Origin: DASQUP01 sp035641235
GTDB lineage: Bacteria > Actinomycetota > CADDZG01 > WHSQ01
Length of the DNA stretch: 8,522 nt
Reading direction: 5' to 3'
Assembly: GCA_035641235.1 (NCBI GenBank)
Contig: DASQUP010000217.1
Coordinates: 1 to 8,522, forward strand
Below, in pieces: positions 1 to 6,520 of the stretch. A program made the position numbers and the translations under genes. Under the pieces are notes generated by a model. That model saw nothing but the letters and a program-made list of their open reading frames with translations. It made no database searches and was not told the DNA's origin. Within the stretch, counting starts at the first letter, position 1, and each line of letters opens with the position of its first letter.

Positions 1-1
1 C

Positions 2-496
2 CTAGCGCTCGATTAGGCGGCCTCGGTGGAAGGCGTCCTCTCGGTCGATCTCGAACCACACCACCGTGCCGTCCGCCGTGCTGTGCCCCCACCGGCTCGA
101 CAAACGATCCACCAGCGCCAGGCCGCGCCCCCCGGTGTTCCAAATTGACGGATGCTGCAGAGTGGGTTTGGCGCCCCCGTCGCCGTCGTCGATGATCGAA
201 ACGCGGATCGAGCCGGGAAGGACCTCGACCTCTACGCAGACAGACTTTCCGGCGGCGTGCCTGATCGAGTTCGTCACCAGTTCGTTGGCCAGGAATCGGA
301 GTTGCTCGGCTCGCTCGTCGTTCAGGGGAACATCCAGGCTGGCCAGCCATCGGCGAGCGGCACTCGCCGAGGCCGGATTCGCCGTCAGGCGGAGGACGCG
401 TTTAGTTGGCTCACCAAACTCCACGGAGGAGCTATTCCCAGAATCGCGGGCTCGAAATACGTTTTTAGGAATGAATTGCACGCACGAAACTTTCAT
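2..496 (-). CDS. RsbW/SpoIIAB-type anti-sigma regulatory factor (HATPase_c_2 serine kinase-like)
   Basis: 164 residues from the ATG; the TAG stop lies at the very left edge. The fold is the GHKL ATPase type used by anti-sigma kinases such as RsbW and SpoIIAB, which bind a sigma factor and phosphorylate an anti-anti-sigma partner in the cytoplasm. Visible signatures: N-box ELVTNSIRHA (Glu72, Asn76), G1 box IDDGDGG around residues 101-107, and a G2-like GGRGLALVDRL near residue 122. No sensor or membrane segment is present. Residues 1-33 lie outside the domain and are encoded by more A/T-rich DNA, so translation may really start at an in-frame GTG (complement of 422-424), giving 140 residues, closer to the usual family length. 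Neither start has a clear Shine-Dalgarno. No sigma factor or STAS partner lies in the window, so its target is unknown. The family call is firm; the role as an anti-sigma factor is inferred. Confidence 0.85.
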   Translation of the reverse strand: MKVSCVQFIPKNVFRARDSGNSSSVEFGEPTKRVLRLTANPASASAARRWLASLDVPLNDERAEQLRFLANELVTNSIRHAAGKSVCVEVEVLPGSIRVSIIDDGDGGAKPTLQHPSIWNTGGRGLALVDRLSSRWGHSTADGTVVWFEIDREDAFHRGRLIER

Positions 497-538
497 GCGG
501 GGAAGTCAGATGGGGTCTGGGCTATTCAAGCTGAATCC
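497..538. other. Short divergent intergenic gap between regulator and hexosaminidase
   Basis: Only 42 bp separate the outward-facing starts at 496 (minus) and 539 (plus). I see no convincing -35/-10 pair in either direction and no strong Shine-Dalgarno. The A/T-rich stretch at about 455-496, now inside the first gene's N-terminal extension, may be the real regulatory region if that gene starts at 424. Confidence 0.4.
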
Positions 539-2068
539 GTGACCACTCAGCCCAGGCTCGTACCCGCCCCTGCCTCACTTAAGGTCCTCGGGGGAATCGA
601 ATTCGAGATCGACCCCGGCACGTCCATCGTCGTGGACGGGCCAGAATCACAGCCCATCGGCGAGTATTTGGCGGGTCTCCTGCGCCCCTCTACCGGCCTT
701 CCGCTCCCCGTGACACCCATGCCACCCGTGACACCCGTGACCCGAACGGCAAAAGCAGCTCAGACCCTCCCCGAGAACTCGCTGTTCCTGGGCCTTTCCA
801 TCGAGGGGGATCTCGGTTCCGAGGGCTACACCCTCGACGTCGCCGGCCCCGGGATCACGCTGATCGCCGGCGCGCCCCAGGGGCTCTTCCGGGGGGTCCA
901 GACCCTCCGCCAGCTGCTCCCACCGAGCGTGGAGCGCAAATCGGTCACCTCCGGGCCCTGGAACGTCCCGGGCGTGCGGATCGTCGACCGCCCTCGATGG
1001 GGATGGCGAGGCTCCATGCTCGACGTCGCCCGCCACTTCTTCTCCGTCGCCGACGTCAAACGGCACATCGACCTGGCCTGCCGCTACAAGTTGAACGTCC
1101 TTCACCTCCACCTGACCGACGACCAGGGCTGGCGGATCCATATCGACCGCTGGCCCCGCCTCACGCAGCACGGGGGGAGCCTCGAGGTCGGAGGTACCCA
1201 GGGGGGCTACTACACCAAAGACGACTATCGGGAGATCGTGAGTTATGCGGCGGCCCACTACATGACGGTCGTTCCCGAGATAGACATGCCGGGGCACACT
1301 CGTGCAGCTCTCGCCTCCTATCCCGAGCTGAACTGTGATGGCCGACCGAGGCCCCTTTACACCGGCACTGACGTTGGATTCAGCTCGCTGTGCATCGGCA
1401 AGGAGGTCACCGACCGGTTCGTCGACGAGGTCATCGCGGAGATCGCAGATCTGACTCCCGGGCCCTATATCCACATCGGGGGCGACGAGGCGGCGCAGAC
1501 AGCGCCCCCCGAGTACATCACCTTCATGAGACGCGTGGACGAAACCATCCGCCATCAGAAAAAGAGCCTGGTCGGGTGGGAGGAGGTCGCCAAAGCGGCG
1601 CTCTCTGCCAACTCCGTGGTCCAGTTCTGGAACAACGGGTCGGGCTCGCACTCTGGAGCGGAGCTGGCTCGGAAGGCCGTCGAGCGCGGGTCGAAGTTAG
1701 TGATGTCACCCAGCGATCGTGCGTATCTCGACATGAAATATGACTCCAAGACATCATTGGGTACGAAGTGGGCCGGCTTCGTTGACGTTCGGCGAGCATA
1801 TGAATGGGATCCGGCCGACCACATCCCGGAGATCGGGGAGTCGGATATCGCCGGCGTGGAGGCGCCGATCTGGACGGAAACAATCGCCACCGCTTCCGAC
1901 CTGGAGTTCATGGTGTGGCCGCGGCTCGCTGGAATAGCGGAACTCGGTTGGGTCCCCGCAAGGGGATCATGGGACGAGTATCGTGTGCGGCTCGGGGCTC
2001 AAGGCCCGCGCTTGGAGGCGACCGGCGTCAACTTCTTTCGCAGCTCCCAGGTTCCGTGGGAATTGTAG
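539..2068 (+). CDS. Beta-N-acetylhexosaminidase, glycoside hydrolase family 20 (EC 3.2.1.52)
   Basis: 509 residues. It should remove terminal beta-linked GlcNAc/GalNAc by substrate-assisted catalysis through an oxazolinium intermediate. Residues 1 to about 143 form the GH20b domain, and the TIM-barrel follows from PGVRIVDRPRWGWRG (144 onward). The HIGGDE motif gives the catalytic pair Asp316-Glu317. Arg165, Asp194, Asp249, Trp347, Trp364, Tyr396, Asp398, Trp411, Trp445 and Glu447 match the Streptomyces plicatus SpHex active-site residues as I recall them, at a constant offset of +3, so the pocket is complete. I chose GTG at 539 because the upstream open frame (from 152) is antisense to the RsbW-like gene and the family-typical LVPAPASL follows directly. 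No Shine-Dalgarno is evident. No signal peptide is visible, so the enzyme is predicted cytoplasmic, working on imported chito-oligosaccharides or recycled wall fragments, unless the start is wrong. No sugar transporter is adjacent. Confidence 0.93.
   Translation: MTTQPRLVPAPASLKVLGGIEFEIDPGTSIVVDGPESQPIGEYLAGLLRPSTGLPLPVTPMPPVTPVTRTAKAAQTLPENSLFLGLSIEGDLGSEGYTLDVAGPGITLIAGAPQGLFRGVQTLRQLLPPSVERKSVTSGPWNVPGVRIVDRPRWGWRGSMLDVARHFFSVADVKRHIDLACRYKLNVLHLHLTDDQGWRIHIDRWPRLTQHGGSLEVGGTQGGYYTKDDYREIVSYAAAHYMTVVPEIDMPGHTRAALASYPELNCDGRPRPLYTGTDVGFSSLCIGKEVTDRFVDEVIAEIADLTPGPYIHIGGDEAAQTAPPEYITFMRRVDETIRHQKKSLVGWEEVAKAALSANSVVQFWNNGSGSHSGAELARKAVERGSKLVMSPSDRAYLDMKYDSKTSLGTKWAGFVDVRRAYEWDPADHIPEIGESDIAGVEAPIWTETIATASDLEFMVWPRLAGIAELGWVPARGSWDEYRVRLGAQGPRLEATGVNFFRSSQVPWEL
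710..745 (+). repeat. 9-bp tandem microrepeat inside the hexosaminidase gene
   Basis: Three near-identical 9-bp units follow one another: GTGACACCC (710-718), ATGCCACCC (719-727), GTGACACCC (728-736). A decayed fourth unit, GTGACCCGA (737-745), follows. They are in frame and encode VTP-MPP-VTP-VTR at residues 58-69, within the non-catalytic GH20b domain and probably in a surface loop. The unit is a multiple of three, so copy-number change would keep the reading frame. Confidence 0.75.
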
Positions 2069-2264
2069 GTTCTGACCGAATTGTCCCTTCCGGGAAGGCG
2101 AGCCTGTAACGAATCGGCATTTGTGGCGACAAAAGGCGAACCCCACATCGCGGGGGTGGCGATGGGAGACTGAATGTTGGGTGGAAATCATTTGAAGGGC
2201 GGTTGACTCACCTGCGACGTCCTGCCGGAATACAAGAACGTCCCTATGACAGGCGGGGTTCCAA
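2069..2264. other. Intergenic region upstream of the MFS exporter
   Basis: This 196-bp stretch is the only sizeable non-coding gap and probably carries the promoter of the exporter-cyclase operon. A TTGACT at 2203-2208 resembles a -35 box, but no good -10 lies 16-18 bp downstream; TACAAG is 22 bp away. The hairpin-like CCTTCC-G-GGAAGG (2086-2098), just after the hexosaminidase stop, is short and lacks a T-run, so it is not called a terminator. GGCGGGG at 2252-2258, six bases before the TTG start, could serve as a weak ribosome binding site. No small ORF stands out. Confidence 0.45.
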
Positions 2265-3881
2265 TTGACCGACAGTAAGCGCTGGACTTTATTTGCGGTC
2301 GTACTCGGATCAGGAATCGTCTTCCTCGATTCGACCATCGTACCGGTTGCTCTTCCCAGGATCGGGGAGGAGCTGTCGAGCACATTCCTGGGCACCCTCG
2401 AAGCGCAGTCGTACGTGTACTACGGCTACCTGCTCACGCTCAGCGCACTCTTAATACTGGCCGGAGCAATGACCGATTTCCACGGGCGGAGGCGGATGTT
2501 CGCAATCGGCCTAGTGGGATTCGGCGCAACGTCCGTATTGTGCGGAGTTGCTCCCAATATGGAGTGGCTGATCATCGGGCGGATTCTGCAGGGTGCTGCG
2601 GGAGCCGTTCTCGTCCCCGGATCCCTTTCGATCATTACCGCGACATTCGAAGGGGAGGAGCAGGGGAAGGCGTTCGGAATCTGGGCGGGCGCCAGCGCTG
2701 CCACCACGATCCTGGGTCCGGTCATCGGGGGCGTTCTCGTAGCTTCGATCTCGTGGCGTGCGGCATTCTTGATCAACATCCCACTGATCGGCTGGGCTCT
2801 GTGGGCGACCCTTTCAAAGATGGCGGAGACGCGCGATGAAGAAGCTACGGGCCGCTTTCACTGGTTGGGAGCGGTGGTCGTCGCGGTTGCGGTGGGCGGG
2901 CTTACTTTCGGAGCGATTCGAGGGCAGTCTCAGGAGTGGAACGATGCAGTCGCTTACATCTCACTCGGGGCCGGACTTCTTGCGGCAATCGCGTTTCCGT
3001 TCTTGATGGCACGGTCCCAGAACCCGCTTGTCCCCCTAGATCTATTCCGCTCGCGCAATTTCACGATCACGAACATCTCCACTCTCCTGATCTATGGGGC
3101 CATCTACGTGATGATCCAATTCGCCGCTCTCTTCTTCATCGGCGTAATCGGCTACAACGAGGTTGCATTCGGGATGGTGACGATTCCAACTAGTTTCTTT
3201 CTTGCACTCTTCTCAGCAAAGTTCGGGGCGCTGGCAGATCGTTACGGACCGAAGGTTTTCATGACCGTCGGACCTGTGTTCATGGGGGCGGGATTGGTGT
3301 GGTTTGCGCGCATGCCGAGTGATACTGCATCGTGGCAATTCCGGTTCCGTGATCTGGATACCTACCTTCCTCCACTCGATGCTGTGGTCGACGTCCTGCC
3401 GGCTCTGATCTTCTTTGGTCTCGGACTGATGATCATGGTTGCTCCCCTCACGACCGCACTGATGCGTTCGGTCCCAGTGAGGAACTCGGGGGTGGCCTCT
3501 GCCTTCAACAACGCCATCTCGCGCGTGGGTCCACAGCTTGCAGGCGCCCTCCTCTTCATCCTCATCTCCTCGAGCTTCTATTCCACATTGGCGTCGGAGG
3601 TCCCCGGCGCGGATACTTCATCCAGATCACTTCGCAGTCAGGTTGCCCCCCTAAACCGAGTGCCTGCGGGGACGGATCCCCAGATCGCGTCGGCGGCTCA
3701 AGAAGCCTCCACGACGGCATTCCGCGTTGCCATGCTTGCGGCGGCACTCATGTGTTTCGCCGGTGCGGCAGTCAACGGGACGGGGATTCTGAATCCGAAG
3801 CGGGAGCCCGACGAGCCGCAGCGACAGTCGGTAACCCCCTGTCCACAAGCTCCGCTGCTCGAGTTCGAGCGATCCTCATGA
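2265..3881 (+). CDS. MFS multidrug exporter, DHA2 (EmrB/QacA-type, 14-TM) family
   Basis: 538-residue inner-membrane proton-coupled exporter; the substrate cannot be read from sequence. The length and hydrophobic pattern fit the 14-TM DHA2 drug-efflux family. Motifs: LDSTIVPVALP at residues 21-31 (the LDxTxVNVALP motif of this family, here with Pro27), motif A GAMTDFHGRRRMF at 67-79 with Asp71, a motif-B-like GRILQGAAGA, and motif C LGPVIGG with Gly151/Pro152, the antiporter signature. Between the last two TM segments a loop of some 45 residues is followed by a polar C-terminal tail (about 507-538). The start is TTG at 2265: the frame is closed by TGA at 2247-2249, no other start intervenes, and TM1 begins at Trp7. 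The ATG at 2246 is in another frame and closes after ten codons. Its TGA stop overlaps the ATG of the cyclase-STAND gene, implying translational coupling. No TetR/MarR-type regulator lies nearby, unlike many drug-efflux loci. Confidence 0.93.
   Translation: MTDSKRWTLFAVVLGSGIVFLDSTIVPVALPRIGEELSSTFLGTLEAQSYVYYGYLLTLSALLILAGAMTDFHGRRRMFAIGLVGFGATSVLCGVAPNMEWLIIGRILQGAAGAVLVPGSLSIITATFEGEEQGKAFGIWAGASAATTILGPVIGGVLVASISWRAAFLINIPLIGWALWATLSKMAETRDEEATGRFHWLGAVVVAVAVGGLTFGAIRGQSQEWNDAVAYISLGAGLLAAIAFPFLMARSQNPLVPLDLFRSRNFTITNISTLLIYGAIYVMIQFAALFFIGVIGYNEVAFGMVTIPTSFFLALFSAKFGALADRYGPKVFMTVGPVFMGAGLVWFARMPSDTASWQFRFRDLDTYLPPLDAVVDVLPALIFFGLGLMIMVAPLTTALMRSVPVRNSGVASAFNNAISRVGPQLAGALLFILISSSFYSTLASEVPGADTSSRSLRSQVAPLNRVPAGTDPQIASAAQEASTTAFRVAMLAAALMCFAGAAVNGTGILNPKREPDEPQRQSVTPCPQAPLLEFERSS
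3857..3870 (+). repeat. Perfect inverted repeat just before the cyclase start codon
   Basis: GCTCGA-GT-TCGAGC is a perfect 6-bp inverted repeat with a 2-bp centre. As RNA it would fold as a 5-bp GCTCG/CGAGC stem with an AGTT loop. It ends 7 bases before the ATG at 3878, where a Shine-Dalgarno would normally lie, and no Shine-Dalgarno is seen there. It lies in the last codons of the exporter gene, so a ribosome finishing the exporter would melt it. A regulatory role is inferred; chance occurrence in G/C-rich coding DNA is possible. Confidence 0.35.
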
Positions 3882-6520
3882 ATTCCGGCAACTTGCCTCG
3901 GGGCATCATCACCTTCCTCTTCACGGACATCGAGGGGTCGACGCAGCTACTGCAAGACATCGGTCACCGCTACAGCAGCGTCCTCGATGACCACCACCGC
4001 CTGATGCGAGAGGCACTCGTTAGCCACAACGGCATCGAGGTATCGACCGAAGGGGATGCATTTTTCGTTGCCTTCACCAGCCCTGCGGACGCCATCATGG
4101 CGGCTGGGGCGGCCCAGCGAGCGTTCACCCGATACGCGCACCAGGAAGGTCTCGATCTGCGAATTCGCATGGGTTTGCACACCGGTGAGGGGAAGATTGT
4201 CGGCGATAACTACGGCGGGATCGACGTTCACCGCGCCGCGCGTATCTCTTCGGCGGCGCATGGTGAACAGGTACTGGTCTCGGAAGCCACCCGCGCCCTG
4301 GCGGAGCCCTTGCTCGGTGAGGACACCCGCCTCAAGGATCTCGGCGAACACCGACTCAAGAATCTGGAGCGCCCGGAACACCTCTACCAGCTCTGCATTG
4401 ACGGTCTGCGGACCGATTTCCCGCCGATCCGCTCGCTCGGATCACGCCCGAACAACCTGCCGGTTGTGCTCACCACCTTCGTCTCGCGGGACCGCGAGGC
4501 GGCAGAAATACGCACCCTTCAGGAGAAAAGCCGCCTTGTCACGCTAACGGGACCCGGTGGGACCGGCAAAACGAGGCTGAGCCTTCAGATCGCTTCCGAC
4601 GCCCTGGGTGATTTCGACGATGGTGTCTTTGTGGTGTGGCTGGCAGCGGTCGGTGATCCAGACTTGGTTCCCTCCACGATCGGTGAAGCGCTGGGCCTCC
4701 GCGAGCAAGGTCTTCGGCCCATGGCGGACATCGTCAAGTCGTATCTGTCCGGCAAGCGTATGTTCCTTGTCCTCGATAACTTCGAGCAGGTGATTTCTGC
4801 AGCGCCCTTCGTTGCCGAGCTGCTGACGGCATCGCCGCTCCTTAAAGTGATCGTCACGTCTCGCGCGGCGCTTCGGATATCCGGCGAGCAGGAGTATCCG
4901 GTCCCACCAATGAGCCTGCCCAACCCCGACCGCTTACCGTCGCTGGAGGCCCTGAAGGGATCCGAGGCCGTGGCGCTCTTCTCCCAGCGTGCCCGATCGG
5001 TAAAACCCGACTTCGAGATAACTGAACGCAACGCTGGGGTGATCAGCGAGATCTGTCTGCGCCTCGACGGCCTTCCGCTGGCCATTGAGCTCGCCGCTGC
5101 TCGCGTGCGGTTGCTGAGCGCAGAACAGATTCTCGAGAAACTGCGCGGGGGGTTGGCAGTACTTAGCGGCGGTGCGCGCGACCTGCCGGCGCGCCAGCAG
5201 ACTCTTCGCAACGCGATTGCGTGGAGTTATGACCTCCTCGATGATTCGATCCAGGCCTTTTTCAGGAGACTGTCTGTGTTCGTCGGCAGCTGGACGTTCG
5301 AGTCCGCGGACGCGATCTGCAATCCGGACGGCGAGCTCCAAATCGACACGCTGGAAGGTCTCGACGCACTCACCGAAGTCAATCTCATACGTCTGCTGGA
5401 ATCCGACGATGGAAAGACACGCTTTCGCATGTTGCAGACGATTCGTGAATTTGCTCTCGAGGCCTTTAGGGCAACGGATGACTTTGAACCAGTGACTCGC
5501 CGCCACGCACAGTTCTTCCTGGACTTCGTCGATGAGTATGGACCCAGGCTTACCGCCGAGGCCGAGGCCATCCGCGCGATGGAACTCGAGCACGACAACA
5601 TGCGTGCTGCACTCCGATGGACAATCGATAACTCGGAAGCCGAACAGGGTCTGCGTGTGGGAGCCGGCCTCTGGAGGTTCTGGATGCTCCGCTCTCATCT
5701 TGCCGAGGGAAGAAAGTGGCTCACGGAGCTACTAGCGCTGCCGGGGGCTGCAGCGTTGACGACACACCGTGCCCACGCGGTCATGGCACTCGGGAGCGTT
5801 ACCTACTGGCAGAACGATTTCGAGGCCACCCGCACCAACTACCTGGAGGCACTCGAGATCTTCTCCGAACTGAACGACCGTCGAGGGATGATGGAGGCCT
5901 TCTACAACGCTGGATTCATTTACTTGATCCAAAACGACTCGGCCGGTGCCCGCAGCTTCTACGAGAAGAGTCGGGAATTGGCAGCGGAGTTGGGTGACGA
6001 GCAGGGACTGGCGACAGCCGCTTGGGGCCTGGCGATGTGTGCGGTTCGAGATCGTGACTTCGATGAAGCCAGAGTTCGTGGCACTGAAACCCTCGAGAGG
6101 TTCACGAAGTTGGGGAACACTTTTGGAGCTTCGCTCGGGCAGTTTGTCTTCTTCCAGATTGCACGATTCAGTGGCGACCGGATCGAGGCATACCGCTTTC
6201 TAGTCCAATTTCATGATGATGCCGATGTCCTCGGCAATATCAGCACGACTCAGAGCGTTCTTGAATTGTTGTCCGCACTCGAGTTGGAGTCGGGCCACCA
6301 CGAGGACGCCGTGCGGCTGATGGGGGCCTCCGAGATGCTCAGGGAGGCTTATGGCGGGGGGTCGCCTCCCGCGCTGATCGAGGTCGAAGACCCGCGTCCG
6401 ATCGTGAGCGAGGTGCTCGGGGAGGCGCGGACCCAAGAACTGTGGGAAGAGGGGCAGTGCATGTCTCCGGAGGAGGCCATCTCTTACCTGCGCAAGATCG
6501 TCGAGAACGTCACGGGCTAG
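3878..6520 (+). CDS. Class III nucleotide cyclase / NB-ARC (STAND) ATPase / TPR signalling protein
   Basis: 880 residues, apparently cytoplasmic. Residues about 8-170 form a class III adenylate/guanylate cyclase domain: TFLFTDIEGST with metal ligand Asp17, EGDAFFVAF with metal ligand Asp60, and DVHRAARIS with transition-state Arg122. Positions that normally select purine hold Ser56 and Asn111, and His118 replaces the usual Asn, so product and activity are uncertain; mycobacterial Rv0386 is also atypical at the selecting pair. An NB-ARC/STAND core follows: Walker A GPGGTGKT (225-232, Lys231), Walker B MFLVLDN (Asp300), a TSRAALR sensor-like segment, and GLPL (398-401). Residues about 630-790 carry TPR-like helical repeats. 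The C-terminal end resembles the tail of LuxR-type relatives but has no helix-turn-helix, so it is probably not a DNA-binding regulator. The ATG at 3878 is preferred over the open frame from 3752, which only overlaps the exporter gene, because it forms an ATGA overlap and leads straight into the cyclase domain. Ligand-triggered nucleotide signalling is the inferred role. Confidence 0.9.
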   Translation: MNSGNLPRGIITFLFTDIEGSTQLLQDIGHRYSSVLDDHHRLMREALVSHNGIEVSTEGDAFFVAFTSPADAIMAAGAAQRAFTRYAHQEGLDLRIRMGLHTGEGKIVGDNYGGIDVHRAARISSAAHGEQVLVSEATRALAEPLLGEDTRLKDLGEHRLKNLERPEHLYQLCIDGLRTDFPPIRSLGSRPNNLPVVLTTFVSRDREAAEIRTLQEKSRLVTLTGPGGTGKTRLSLQIASDALGDFDDGVFVVWLAAVGDPDLVPSTIGEALGLREQGLRPMADIVKSYLSGKRMFLVLDNFEQVISAAPFVAELLTASPLLKVIVTSRAALRISGEQEYPVPPMSLPNPDRLPSLEALKGSEAVALFSQRARSVKPDFEITERNAGVISEICLRLDGLPLAIELAAARVRLLSAEQILEKLRGGLAVLSGGARDLPARQQTLRNAIAWSYDLLDDSIQAFFRRLSVFVGSWTFESADAICNPDGELQIDTLEGLDALTEVNLIRLLESDDGKTRFRMLQTIREFALEAFRATDDFEPVTRRHAQFFLDFVDEYGPRLTAEAEAIRAMELEHDNMRAALRWTIDNSEAEQGLRVGAGLWRFWMLRSHLAEGRKWLTELLALPGAAALTTHRAHAVMALGSVTYWQNDFEATRTNYLEALEIFSELNDRRGMMEAFYNAGFIYLIQNDSAGARSFYEKSRELAAELGDEQGLATAAWGLAMCAVRDRDFDEARVRGTETLERFTKLGNTFGASLGQFVFFQIARFSGDRIEAYRFLVQFHDDADVLGNISTTQSVLELLSALELESGHHEDAVRLMGASEMLREAYGGGSPPALIEVEDPRPIVSEVLGEARTQELWEEGQCMSPEEAISYLRKIVENVTG
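6517..6520. other. Convergent stop-codon overlap (CTAG)
   Basis: The tetramer CTAG contains the TAG stop of the cyclase-STAND gene (6518-6520, plus strand) and, read on the minus strand, the TAG stop of the flavoprotein gene (6519-6517). The two genes end with no intergenic space, so any terminator of either transcript must lie inside the other coding sequence. I saw no hairpin with a T-run around the junction. Confidence 0.95.

Noticed and set aside
152..538. Open plus-strand frame extending the hexosaminidase by 129 residues upstream
   Set aside because: It lies antisense to the RsbW-like gene, whose N-box, G1 and G2 motifs are clear on the minus strand. The extra residues resemble no GH20 domain or signal peptide.
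647..1651. 334-residue minus-strand open frame
   Set aside because: Antisense shadow of the hexosaminidase catalytic domain; long shadow frames are common in G/C-rich DNA and no domain is recognisable.
2086..2098. Terminator after the hexosaminidase (CCTTCC-G-GGAAGG)
   Set aside because: The one-base centre leaves at best a 4-bp stem, and no T-run follows.
2203..2236. Sigma-70-like promoter TTGACT...TACAAG
   Set aside because: Spacing is 22 bp and the hexamer at the correct distance, CGGAAT, is a poor -10 box.
3752..3877. 42-residue N-terminal extension of the cyclase gene
   Set aside because: It is the out-of-frame reading of the exporter C-terminus, low in recognisable structure; the ATGA overlap start leads straight into the cyclase domain.
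4934..5698. 254-residue minus-strand open frame
   Set aside because: Antisense shadow of the NB-ARC and following region of the cyclase-STAND gene; composition and lack of motifs match a shadow.
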